Shown here piece by piece: positions 49,493-57,683 of a DNA stretch of 64,000 nt. The DNA comes from Streptomyces camponoticapitis (lineage in GTDB: Bacteria; Actinomycetota; Actinomycetes; Streptomycetales; Streptomycetaceae), in contig NZ_BMMV01000013.1 of NCBI RefSeq assembly GCF_014646115.1, positions 1 through 64,000 on the forward strand, given 5' to 3'. The position numbers and the translations under genes are program-made. The first letter of the stretch is position 1, and each line of letters opens with the position of its first letter. The notes beneath the pieces are model-generated. The model saw only the letters and a program-made list of their open reading frames with translations, had not been told where the DNA came from and searched no databases.

Positions 49493-51382
49493 TCACCGGT
49501 CCTTGGAGAGGGCGAGGAGCTCGGCGAAGGTGCCGCCCGCGTGAACGAGGTCGCCGTAACAGCCCTGTTCGGTGATGCGGCCCCCGTCCATCACCACGAT
49601 GTGGTCGGCGATCCTCGTGTTCTCCAGACGGTGCGTCACCACGATGGTGATGCGGTCCGCGGCGATCGCCTTGATCTCCTCGAAGATCTGGTGCTCGCCG
49701 CGCGGATCCATCTGCGAGGTGGGCTCGTCCAGGATCAGCAGCGACGGCCGCCGGTACAGAGCCCTGGAACAGGCCAGGCGCTGCCACTGCCCACCGGACA
49801 GCTCCGCCCCGCCGAACACCTCCCGGGCGAGGAGGGTGTCGAGACCGTTCGACAGATCCTCGACGGCGTCCCGCATGCCGACCGCGTCGACCGCCTCCCA
49901 CACCGGTCCGTCGTCGAAGGTACGGGGCTGACCCAACGTCACGTTCTCGCGCACCCGCAGCGGCCACTGCGCGAAGATCTGCGGCACCAGTCCCGTGCAC
50001 CGCCACACCGTGGTCCGGTCCACGGAGGCGAGGTCCGAGCCGTTCCACAGCACCCTGCCCTTGTCGGCCAGATAGATCCCGGTGATCAGGCGGGTCAGGG
50101 TCGATTTGCCGGAGCCGTTCACGCCGACGATCGCCAGGATCTCCCCGCGCCGCATCGTCAAGGAGAGGGCCTCCACGGCCGGCTTCTCCTTGCCCGGGTA
50201 CTGATAGCTGACCTCCTCCAGCCGGATCTCGTCCACCGGAGCACTCACCGACAGCCCGCGGCGCTGCGGCGCCCGCTTCTCCGCGTCATCGAGGAAGGCC
50301 TGCATGTCGCTCAGATACAGGCTCGTGTGGAAAACCGCCGCGCCGTTGACGATCACCTGTGACAGGGCCGCCAGCGTGGTCTGTACGGCGACGACGGCCG
50401 TGGCCGCGACGGCGAGCGGGACCCGGCCCGTCCCGGCCAGCCAGGCGAGGGCGGCCCAGGTGGCGACCAGGAACACCCCGCCCACGAGTGAGGACAGCAG
50501 CGCGATGCGCAGCGTTCGCGGGGCTCCGGCGAGCGTACGACGGTCGACCCGTTCGGAGAGGGAGCGGTACCAGAACAGCAGGTAGTCGGTCATTCCGTTG
50601 GCGCGGACCTCGTCGCCGTACTTGGGCGTCGTCGACCACCACCGCATCATCCCGCGCACGTTGCGGTCGGCGACGTTCGCGTAGTGGATCTCGTAGTCGA
50701 CCCGGGCGGTGAGCACCGCCCCGACACCCGCCGGGAGCACCGCGAGGAGCAGCAGCGGCAGCATCAGAACGTTCAGCAGCGACAGGACCGCGGTCGCGGT
50801 GACCATCCTTACGAGGGCCGACATGAACCGCTGGGCGTCGGTGACCATCACATGCGTACGTGCCACGCCCATCTCCGCGGCCTCCTGGCGGTCCGCGAAG
50901 CCGTCCACCGCGTACGCCGCCGCCTCGACGCGGCACACCGCCTCCACCAGGGCGGTGTCCGTCGCGGTCGTCAGCCTGGGTGTGAGACGCCGCGACGCGT
51001 ACATTCCCACGGAGGACGCACCACGGGTCAGGGCCGTCGCGGTCCCCACGACGAGCAGGGCAGGCAGGGCCTGCTCCAGCCGGTCGGCGACCGCGCCGCC
51101 GCCGAGGATCGGGCGCATGGCGGCGGCCGTCGCGGTCAGCAGGACCGCGGCGGCCGCGCCCGTCACCAGCTGACAGGCCAGGAGAAGCACGACGGCCCGC
51201 CGGTCCATGGCCCAGGACATCGCGGCGATGCGTCGCAGCACCGAGGGGAGCTGCGCGCACAGCTTGCCGAAGGAGACCTCACCGAGCGGATTCACGGAGT
51301 ACTCGCCCGAGTAGACGATCTCGGCGGGAGGTGGCGGCGGAGGTGTCACGGATCGCTTGTACCGGCTGTCTGTCGAGGTCAA
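49493..51382 (-). CDS. ABC exporter, fused permease and ATPase
   Basis: This half-size ABC exporter has a six-helix membrane domain (about 50-330) and an ATPase (about 385-625) with Walker A GVNGSGKS, signature LSGGQWQRLACSRAL, Walker B LLILDEPTSQMDP, and H-loop VTHRL. It likely works as a homodimer. The start is unclear: TTG 51382 has GGGGGAG 5 nt upstream (629 aa, chosen), ATG 51466 and GTG 51349 lack ribosome sites. The N-terminus is Pro-rich. The cargo is unknown and no biosynthetic genes adjoin it. Confidence 0.85.
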   Translation of the reverse strand: MTSTDSRYKRSVTPPPPPPAEIVYSGEYSVNPLGEVSFGKLCAQLPSVLRRIAAMSWAMDRRAVVLLLACQLVTGAAAAVLLTATAAAMRPILGGGAVADRLEQALPALLVVGTATALTRGASSVGMYASRRLTPRLTTATDTALVEAVCRVEAAAYAVDGFADRQEAAEMGVARTHVMVTDAQRFMSALVRMVTATAVLSLLNVLMLPLLLLAVLPAGVGAVLTARVDYEIHYANVADRNVRGMMRWWSTTPKYGDEVRANGMTDYLLFWYRSLSERVDRRTLAGAPRTLRIALLSSLVGGVFLVATWAALAWLAGTGRVPLAVAATAVVAVQTTLAALSQVIVNGAAVFHTSLYLSDMQAFLDDAEKRAPQRRGLSVSAPVDEIRLEEVSYQYPGKEKPAVEALSLTMRRGEILAIVGVNGSGKSTLTRLITGIYLADKGRVLWNGSDLASVDRTTVWRCTGLVPQIFAQWPLRVRENVTLGQPRTFDDGPVWEAVDAVGMRDAVEDLSNGLDTLLAREVFGGAELSGGQWQRLACSRALYRRPSLLILDEPTSQMDPRGEHQIFEEIKAIAADRITIVVTHRLENTRIADHIVVMDGGRITEQGCYGDLVHAGGTFAELLALSKDR

Positions 51383-51696
51383 CTGGTCTCCCCCTGCGGG
51401 TGCGTCGCCTACGTCCGGGTGTCGTGTCCGGTCGATGTCACCCGGGTCAACGACGGCTGCCGCCATATCGAACACACGTGTTTGAGACGGAGCGGATTCC
51501 GTACGGGGCCGGGTGGGCGCGGGGTGCGGAACTCGTCCGGCCTTGGGGCGCGCGGAGAGGCTCCCGGCCCGGCGGTGGCCGAAACGCCGAGGGCGATACG
51601 CCAGTGACGGACGTGATTTGCCGGGCCCAGGGCTCCGGAGGGGGCCACGGGATGCCGCTGGCGGGGCCACCTCGGGCACCCCCTTACCCTTGACGG
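51383..51696. other. Divergent intergenic region between the ABC exporter and miaB
   Basis: The 314 nt hold a -10 for miaB (TACCCT at 51685-51690) and an ACACGTGT palindrome at 51474-51481. If the exporter starts at ATG 51466 part of this would be coding. No other gene or RNA is recognised. Confidence 0.55.
51685..51690 (+). promoter_or_regulatory. -10 hexamer of miaB (leaderless promoter)
   Basis: TACCCT lies 6 nt before GTG 51697 and there is no Shine-Dalgarno, so the mRNA probably begins at the start codon. Confidence 0.5.
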
Positions 51697-53223
51697 GTGA
51701 CCATCAGCAGTGACCTGGCCGAAGCAGTGGGCGAAGTGGGCGTCGAGCGGACGTACGAGGTACGCACCTACGGGTGTCAGATGAACGTCCACGATTCCGA
51801 ACGATTGTCCGGTCTGCTGGAGGACGCGGGCTACGTCCGGGCCCCCGAGGGCGCCGACGGCGACGCCGACGTCGTCGTCTTCAACACCTGCGCCGTACGC
51901 GAGAACGCCGACAACAAGCTGTACGGCAATCTCGGCCGGCTCGCCCCGATGAAGACCCGGCGCCCCGGCATGCAGATCGCCGTCGGCGGCTGCCTGGCCC
52001 AGAAGGACCGCGACACCATCGTCAAGAAGGCGCCCTGGGTCGACGTCGTCTTCGGTACGCACAACATCGGCAAGCTCCCCGTACTGCTGGAGCGTGCCCG
52101 CGTACAGGAGGAGGCGCAGGTCGAGATCGCCGAGTCGCTGGAGGCGTTCCCCTCCACACTGCCGACGCGCCGCGAGTCCGCCTACGCCGCGTGGGTCTCG
52201 ATCTCCGTGGGCTGCAACAACACCTGCACCTTCTGCATCGTCCCGGCCCTGCGCGGCAAGGAGAAGGACCGCCGGCCCGGCGACGTACTCGCCGAGGTCG
52301 AGGCGCTCGTCGCGGAAGGCGTCTCGGAGATCACACTCCTCGGTCAGAACGTCAACGCGTACGGCTCCGACATCGGCGACCGCGAGGCCTTCTCCAAGCT
52401 CCTGCGCGCCTGCGGGAAGATCGAGGGCCTGGAGCGCGTCCGCTTCACCTCGCCGCACCCGCGCGACTTCACCGACGACGTCATCGCCGCGATGGCCGAG
52501 ACGCCCAACGTCATGCCGCAACTGCACATGCCCCTCCAGTCCGGCTCGGACACCGTCCTGAAGGCGATGCGCCGCTCGTACCGGCAGGAGCGATTCCTCG
52601 GAATCATCGACAAGGTCCGCGCGGCCATCCCGCACGCCGCCATCTCCACCGACATCATCGTGGGCTTCCCCGGCGAGACCGAGGAGGACTTCCAGCAGAC
52701 GCTGCACACGGTGCGCGAGGCGCGCTTCGCGAACGCCTTCACCTTCCAGTACTCCAAGCGCCCCGGAACGCCCGCCGCCGACATGGACGGGCAGATTCCC
52801 AAGGAGGTCGTGCAGGAGCGCTACCTGCGCCTCGTCGCCCTTCAGGAGGAGATCTCCTGGGACGAGAACAAGACGCAGGTCGGCCGCACGCTCGATGTCA
52901 TGGTCGCCGAAGGCGAAGGCCGCAAGGACGGGGCCACCCACCGGCTCTCCGGGCGCGCGCCCGACAACCGCCTGGTGCACTTCACCGCGCCCTCCGAGGA
53001 GGTGCGGCCCGGCGACGTGGTGACAGTCGACATCACCTACGCGGCTCCGCACCATCTGCTCGCCGAGGGACCCACGACGCGGATACGGCGTACCCGCGCG
53101 GGCGACGCGTGGGAGAGGCGCAACGCGGCCCCGCCCGAGCCCGCCGGTGTCCTGCTCGGCCTGCCCTCCATCGGCGTCCCGCCGCCACTGCCGGCGCCGA
53201 CAGGCGGCTGCTCGGCGCCGTGA
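51697..53223 (+). CDS. miaB: tRNA methylthiotransferase MiaB
   Basis: This 508-aa radical-SAM enzyme adds the 2-methylthio group to i6A37 of tRNAs reading U-starting codons, the step after MiaA. The N-terminal cluster uses Cys27 (YGCQMN), Cys65 and Cys99; the radical-SAM motif is Cys173-Cys177-Cys180 (VGCNNTCTFC). A TRAM domain follows (about 380-450). The last ~45 residues are a Pro-rich tail. It is distinct from the RimO paralogue at 14042. The same-pathway gene miaA lies 1.7 kb downstream. Confidence 0.95.
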   Translation: MTISSDLAEAVGEVGVERTYEVRTYGCQMNVHDSERLSGLLEDAGYVRAPEGADGDADVVVFNTCAVRENADNKLYGNLGRLAPMKTRRPGMQIAVGGCLAQKDRDTIVKKAPWVDVVFGTHNIGKLPVLLERARVQEEAQVEIAESLEAFPSTLPTRRESAYAAWVSISVGCNNTCTFCIVPALRGKEKDRRPGDVLAEVEALVAEGVSEITLLGQNVNAYGSDIGDREAFSKLLRACGKIEGLERVRFTSPHPRDFTDDVIAAMAETPNVMPQLHMPLQSGSDTVLKAMRRSYRQERFLGIIDKVRAAIPHAAISTDIIVGFPGETEEDFQQTLHTVREARFANAFTFQYSKRPGTPAADMDGQIPKEVVQERYLRLVALQEEISWDENKTQVGRTLDVMVAEGEGRKDGATHRLSGRAPDNRLVHFTAPSEEVRPGDVVTVDITYAAPHHLLAEGPTTRIRRTRAGDAWERRNAAPPEPAGVLLGLPSIGVPPPLPAPTGGCSAP

Positions 53224-53253
53224 CGCGCCGGTCCTGAGCCTGGCCAGGCCCTC

Positions 53254-53362
53254 AGGGCTGTCCCGTTGATCCCCTGCGGGCGCGCGACGTCGACTATTGC
53301 ACCTCGCGATGCACCGCGTCCGACGCCGTGTGCTGATCCACCGGGGATTACGGGACAGCCCT
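53254..53362. mobile_element. 109-bp MITE-like element with 13-bp terminal inverted repeats
   Basis: AGGGCTGTCCCGT (53254-53266) and its exact reverse complement (53350-53362) bound a 109-bp sequence that continues as an imperfect palindrome inward (TGATCCCC versus AATCCCC, then GCGACGTCGAC versus GGCGTCGGACG). The flanks read CTCAG on the left and CTTAG on the right, close to the CTNAG target pattern of some IS5-family elements. It has no coding capacity. It looks like a miniature inverted-repeat element mobilised by an IS with GGGCTGTCCCGT-type ends. Confidence 0.65.
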
Positions 53363-53368
53363 TAGTCT
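53363..53368 (+). promoter_or_regulatory. -10 hexamer directly after the MITE-like element
   Basis: TAGTCT starts at the base after the element and sits 7 nt before ATG 53376. Its -35 region would lie inside the element. Confidence 0.45.
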
Positions 53369-53375
53369 GCGCAGC

Positions 53376-54113
53376 ATGCTCGTATCCGCTGCCGTGTGCC
53401 CCTGTCCGCCCATGCTCGTTCCCGCCGTGGCCGCCGGTGCCGCGGCGGAACTCGACGCCGCGCGGGACGCGTGCGCCGACGCTCTCGGCGTCCTCGCCGC
53501 ATCCCGGCCCGACCGGCTGATCGTCGTCGGCCCGGCAGCGGGCCCACAGGACGTGCGGCCCTACCCACAAGGTGCGTACGGCTCCTTCCGGGGCTACGGG
53601 GTCGACGTCGACGTGACGCTCGACGGAACGCCGACGGTGCCCGGTGACCGTGCGGCGCGATCCCCGGACGACGAACTGCCCACCTCGCTGGCCGTCGCCG
53701 CCTGGCTCCTCGCACAGGTCGCCTGGTCCGCCTCCCCGATCGAGGGTCTGGGCGTTCGGGAACCGCTCGACGCCGACCGGTGTATCAAAACCGGTAAGGA
53801 CATCACGACGGGCGACGACCGGGTGGCACTGCTGGTGATGGGCGACGCCAGCGCGTGCCGCACGCTCAAGGCCCCCGGCTACCTGGACGAGCGCGCCGCC
53901 GCGTTCGACGCCGAGGTCGCACGGGCGCTTGCCACGGCGGACGTCGCGACGCTCGCGGGCCTGGACGCGGCGCTCGCGACCGACCTGAAGGCAGCGGGCC
54001 GCCCCTGCTGGCAGGTGCTCGCGGGAGCGGCCGAGGGGGCAGGCCTGAACGGCGCCCTGCTCTACGAGGACGCCCCGTACGGCGTGGGCTACCTGGTGGC
54101 GGCCTGGTCATAA
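53376..54113 (+). CDS. Class III extradiol dioxygenase-like protein
   Basis: This 245-aa protein resembles the LigB/MEMO fold (VSAAVCPCPPMLVPAV at the N-terminus, ALLYEDAPYGVGYLVAAW at the C-terminus). It is a conserved gene between miaB and miaA in Streptomyces. The metal-binding His residues of true extradiol dioxygenases are not evident (a CPCPP loop is in their place), so catalytic activity is doubtful. No ribosome site; probably leaderless. Confidence 0.8.
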   Translation: MLVSAAVCPCPPMLVPAVAAGAAAELDAARDACADALGVLAASRPDRLIVVGPAAGPQDVRPYPQGAYGSFRGYGVDVDVTLDGTPTVPGDRAARSPDDELPTSLAVAAWLLAQVAWSASPIEGLGVREPLDADRCIKTGKDITTGDDRVALLVMGDASACRTLKAPGYLDERAAAFDAEVARALATADVATLAGLDAALATDLKAAGRPCWQVLAGAAEGAGLNGALLYEDAPYGVGYLVAAWS

Positions 54114-54214
54114 CGGGGGCAGGAAGGACGGGGCGGGGGAGGGGGGAGGGGGCCCCACCCACACTCCCACGCACAGCGACGGCCCACGCCGAGCCGGCGC
54201 GGCGGGCTCATGCC

Positions 54215-54484
54215 TCAGGAGGCCGCCGGCGGCTGTGGGGGAGGGGAGGAAGGCGGAGTGCCCGTGTCGTCACCGTCCTTGTGGGACAGGCGCTCCAGAG
54301 CGTTCTTGGCCTTGCCCGTCCCGGACTCGATCTTGTCGCTGTACTTGCCCTTGGTCTTCTGATCGACCGTTTTCGCGGCCTTGTCCAGGCCGTCCCCGAT
54401 CTTTCCCCCGTGCTGCTGCGCGAGGTCGGAGACTTTGTCCTTGGCCGGGGAGAGCTTGGCCTTCAGTGAGTCACGGAAGCTCAT
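54215..54484 (-). CDS. MT0933-like antitoxin-family small protein
   Basis: This 89-aa hydrophilic protein (LAQQHGGKIGDGLDKAAKTVDQKTKGKYSDKIESGTGKAK) matches the PF14013 pattern, named after a mycobacterial antitoxin. No toxin gene lies beside it. The tail is Pro-rich. It may instead act like other abundant small stress proteins. It runs opposite to miaA and is followed upstream by another small gene. Confidence 0.8.
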   Translation of the reverse strand: MSFRDSLKAKLSPAKDKVSDLAQQHGGKIGDGLDKAAKTVDQKTKGKYSDKIESGTGKAKNALERLSHKDGDDTGTPPSSPPPQPPAAS

Positions 54485-54533
54485 GGGTCACCTTCCCTCG
54501 GGCCCCGATGGGGCGATCGGCTCTGAGCCGCTG

Positions 54534-54782
54534 TTACTTGTGGGCGTCTTCGCCGGCTTCGTTGTCGGCCGCCTCGTCGGCAGTCTGCTGCTTCGGGATG
54601 TCCACGGCCCGCTCGACGGTCGCGCCATCCCCATCAACGCTGTCCGCACTCGCGCAACCCCCGGGCGCGGCCTCCGCCCCGCCTGGATCGCCGTCCGCGG
54701 CGACAACGTCCTCCGGAGAAGCCGACCCGGCCTCCTCCGCCATCCCCTTGGGCTTCCGCCGAAGCCGTGCAAAAACACCCAT
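54534..54782 (-). CDS. Conserved small acidic protein
   Basis: This 82-aa protein begins MGVFARLRRKPKG, continues with an Ala/Glu/Asp/Gly-rich acidic middle, and ends VDIPKQQTADEAADNEAGEDAHK, an ending I recall as conserved in Streptomyces. It has no domain of known function. GGAG lies 5 nt upstream of ATG 54782. It is 49 nt upstream of the antitoxin-like gene, perhaps co-transcribed. Confidence 0.7.
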   Translation of the reverse strand: MGVFARLRRKPKGMAEEAGSASPEDVVAADGDPGGAEAAPGGCASADSVDGDGATVERAVDIPKQQTADEAADNEAGEDAHK

Positions 54783-54963
54783 ATCCACTCCATATGCTAC
54801 TCGTGCGGGCGAAATTCCGCGCCGCCCGCAGCGTCCCGCTGCCCCGCGCACTGGCACCGGCCCGAAACCGGCAGCCGGAATCTCGCAACGGCCAACGACC
54901 CCGCACAGGCGCCGTCACCTAACTCGTTCGGGAACCTGCCACCGGGTTTGCGAGACTGGGGCC

Positions 54964-55902
54964 GTGAGAGATGCAGCGAGCGCACCGCGGGTCATCGCCG
55001 TCGTCGGTCCCACCGCGGCCGGCAAGTCCGACCTGGGCGTCTTTCTCGCCCGGCAACTCGACGGCGAGGTCGTCAACGCCGACTCCATGCAGCTCTACCG
55101 GGGGATGGACATCGGAACCGCCAAGCTGACGACCGAGGAGCGCCGCGGCGTCCCGCACCGCCTCCTCGACATCTGGGAGGTCACCGAGGCGGCCAACGTC
55201 GCGGAGTACCAGCGGCTGGCCAGGATCGAGATCGACCGGTTGCTCGCCGAAGGCCGTACTCCCGTCCTCGTCGGCGGTTCCGGTCTCTACGTACGGGGCG
55301 CCATCGACGCCCTCGAATTCCCCGGCACCGACCCCGAGGTACGCGCCCGGCTGGAGGACGAACTCAAGCTGCGCGGCTCCGGCGCCCTGCACGCCAGGCT
55401 CGCCGCGGCCGACCCGCCGGCCGGCCGCGCGATCCTCCCCAGCAACGGCCGCCGTATCGTCCGCGCGCTTGAGGTGTTCGAGATCACGGGGAAGCCGTTC
55501 ACCGCCAATCTGCCGGGTCATGACGCCGTGTACGAAACGGTGCAGATCGGCGTCGACGTGGAGCGCCCCGAACTCGACGAGCGCATCGCGCTGCGCGTGG
55601 ACCGTATGTGGGAGGCCGGCCTCGTTGACGAGGTGCGTGAGTTGGAGGCGCGCGGCCTTCGCGAGGGGCGCACCGCCTCGCGTGCGCTCGGCTACCAGCA
55701 GGTGCTCTCTGCCCTCGCCGGAGACCGCACCGAGGAGGAGGCGCGCGCCGAGACCGTACGCGCCACGAAGCGCTTCGCGCGCCGCCAGGACTCGTGGTTC
55801 CGCCGCGACCCGCGCGTGCACTGGCTGAGCGGCGCGGCCACCGACCGGGAGGAACTCCCGCACCTCGCGCTGAGGTTGGTCGAACGAGCGGTCACAGCCT
55901 GA
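54964..55902 (+). CDS. miaA: tRNA dimethylallyltransferase MiaA
   Basis: This 312-aa enzyme transfers a dimethylallyl group to A37 of tRNAs that read codons starting with U. The P-loop GPTAAGKS is at 15-22, and DSMQLYRGMDIGTAKLT, VGGSGLYVRG and SNGRRIVRALEVFE are conserved blocks; the C-terminal helix has TKRFARRQDSWFRRD. In Streptomyces MiaA supports efficient reading of UUA codons and so development. GTG 54964 lacks a ribosome site; GAGACT 6 nt upstream is a weak -10 for a leaderless start. Confidence 0.95.
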   Translation: MRDAASAPRVIAVVGPTAAGKSDLGVFLARQLDGEVVNADSMQLYRGMDIGTAKLTTEERRGVPHRLLDIWEVTEAANVAEYQRLARIEIDRLLAEGRTPVLVGGSGLYVRGAIDALEFPGTDPEVRARLEDELKLRGSGALHARLAAADPPAGRAILPSNGRRIVRALEVFEITGKPFTANLPGHDAVYETVQIGVDVERPELDERIALRVDRMWEAGLVDEVRELEARGLREGRTASRALGYQQVLSALAGDRTEEEARAETVRATKRFARRQDSWFRRDPRVHWLSGAATDREELPHLALRLVERAVTA

Positions 55903-56009
55903 TCACGTGATGGCATCGGGACGCTCAGGCCGTCAATCCGGTGCCCGGGGCCGTGCCATCATCGAGCATCGATCGACCAGTGGAGTCCGAGTTGGGAGGG
56001 CGCGTGGCG

Positions 56010-56447
56010 ATGGAGGCCGGCCCTCGCAACACGGATCAGGGGACGCAGGACCCACAGGACGAAGCTCCGCGGCTGAGTCCTGACGGACCCGACGAAGACG
56101 CGGTCACTCCCGAGGTGGAGGTCGAGCTGCGTCCGCAGCGACGTCTGCGGATCTGGCAGCTCGCGCCCATCGTGATGCTCGCCGCGATCGGCTCGCTGAT
56201 GTTCGCCTTCCCCCTCGCCTTCGGGACCGGTGACGGCGGCGCCGTCGTCGCCATGCTGGGCCTGCTGATCAGCTGCTGCGCCGCGGGCTGGGGCATGATG
56301 GCCGCGCGCCGCGTGGGCCACACCTGGCCCGGTCTGCCGGCCCGTGGGTCGGGCGAGCGCCCGGACTGGCGGGTGCTCGCGCTGTACGTGGCCGGGGGTG
56401 CCGCGCTCGTGGCGCTGGCCGTCTGGCGCGTCGCCCGCCTCCGCTGA
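56010..56447 (+). CDS. Small membrane protein of unknown function
   Basis: This ~145-aa protein has an acidic N-terminal ~55 residues, two hydrophobic hairpins (QLAPIVMLAAIGSLMFAFPLAF and VVAMLGLLISCCAAGWGMM), and a last helix (YVAGGAALVALAVWRVA). It lies between miaA and dapF on the same strand. ATG 56010 is 9 nt after GGGAGGG; GTG 56004 is nearer. The function is unknown. Confidence 0.75.
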   Translation: MEAGPRNTDQGTQDPQDEAPRLSPDGPDEDAVTPEVEVELRPQRRLRIWQLAPIVMLAAIGSLMFAFPLAFGTGDGGAVVAMLGLLISCCAAGWGMMAARRVGHTWPGLPARGSGERPDWRVLALYVAGGAALVALAVWRVARLR

Positions 56448-56583
56448 GTCGACGCCGCCCCGGCTCTGCCCCGCCCGATCCGCCCGTCCCGCCCCGATCC
56501 ACTCACGGAGCACGCTCGCGCCCGGCATCCCGCCCCGCCCGCGCCCCGGCCGCCTCCGCGTTCGCGCTGTCGGTCCCACCTCG

Positions 56584-56589
56584 TACGAT
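56584..56589 (+). promoter_or_regulatory. -10 hexamer of dapF (leaderless promoter)
   Basis: TACGAT lies 7 nt before GTG 56597 with no Shine-Dalgarno, consistent with a leaderless mRNA. Confidence 0.5.
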
Positions 56590-56596
56590 TGACCTC

Positions 56597-57523
56597 GTGA
56601 GTACCTACCGGCCCGCCGCGCAGTCGTCACCGATCCCTTTCCTCAAGGGCCACGGGACCGAGAACGACTTCGTGATCATTCCCGACCCGGACAACGCCCT
56701 CGCCCTGTCCGCCTCCGCCGTCGTGAAGCTGTGCGACCGCCGGGCCGGCATCGGTGGCGACGGGCTGCTGCACGTCGTCAGGTCCGCCGCGCACCCCGAC
56801 GCCCGGTCCATGGCCGACCGCGCCGAGTGGTTCATGGACTACCGCAACGCGGACGGATCCGTGGCCGAGATGTGCGGCAACGGCCTCCGGGTCTTCGCGC
56901 GGTATCTCCGCCGCGCCGGTCTGGTGGACGCGGGTGACCTCGCCGTGGCCACGCGGGGCGGCGTCAAGCGGGTGCACATCGCCAAGGACTCCGAGACCGG
57001 CGGCGGCACGGCAGGCCCGGGAGCGATCACGAGCCACATGGGACGCGCCGTCCTTCCCGAAGACGACGTCACCGTCATTGTGGGGGAGCGAGGTTGGCCC
57101 GCCCGCAACGTCAACATGGGCAATCCGCACGCCGTCGCCTTCGTGGACGATCTCGACCACGCGGGGAAGTTGTCCACCGCTCCGTCCGTCACCCCCGAGT
57201 CGGTCTATCCGGAGGGTGTGAACGTCGAGTTCGTCGTCGGTCGCGGCCCGCGCCACGTCGCCATGCGCGTCCACGAGCGCGGCTCCGGCGAGACACGCTC
57301 CTGCGGTACGGGCGCGTGCGCCGTCGCCGTCGCGGCGGCCCGCAGGGACGGTGTCGACCCCGCCGTCACCGGAGAGCCCGTCACCTACACGGTGGACGTG
57401 CCCGGCGGACGGCTCGTCATCACCGAACGTCCCGACGGCGAGATCGAGATGACCGGCCCGGCCGTCATCGTCGCCGAGGGCGTGCTCGACGCCGAGTGGG
57501 CGGAGCGGCTCGACACGCTCTGA
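56597..57523 (+). CDS. dapF: Diaminopimelate epimerase
   Basis: This 308-aa two-base racemase converts LL- to meso-diaminopimelate for lysine synthesis. The two catalytic Cys are Cys93 (EMCGNGLR) and Cys236 (SCGTGAC). It has two DapF half-domains and normal length. Streptomyces peptidoglycan uses LL-DAP, so here the enzyme serves mainly lysine formation. It is 160 nt upstream of rshA. Confidence 0.96.
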   Translation: MSTYRPAAQSSPIPFLKGHGTENDFVIIPDPDNALALSASAVVKLCDRRAGIGGDGLLHVVRSAAHPDARSMADRAEWFMDYRNADGSVAEMCGNGLRVFARYLRRAGLVDAGDLAVATRGGVKRVHIAKDSETGGGTAGPGAITSHMGRAVLPEDDVTVIVGERGWPARNVNMGNPHAVAFVDDLDHAGKLSTAPSVTPESVYPEGVNVEFVVGRGPRHVAMRVHERGSGETRSCGTGACAVAVAAARRDGVDPAVTGEPVTYTVDVPGGRLVITERPDGEIEMTGPAVIVAEGVLDAEWAERLDTL

Positions 57524-57683
57524 ACTCCTCCGAACTCCCCCTCAGGTTCGCTCGAATGGGTGATCCGCTTCACGCTGGGGGAGAGGTGGACCGAGGCACG
57601 TGGTGGGGTCGGTAGCATCAAGCACCGGCCGGGAGGGCGCTCCTGTCCCTCCCACCGCCGGTCGAAGATGCCGGAGGTGCCCC

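Noticed and set aside
57168..57178. DnaA-box-like TTGTCCACC inside dapF
   Set aside because: One mismatch to the Streptomyces box and within a coding region; expected by chance.
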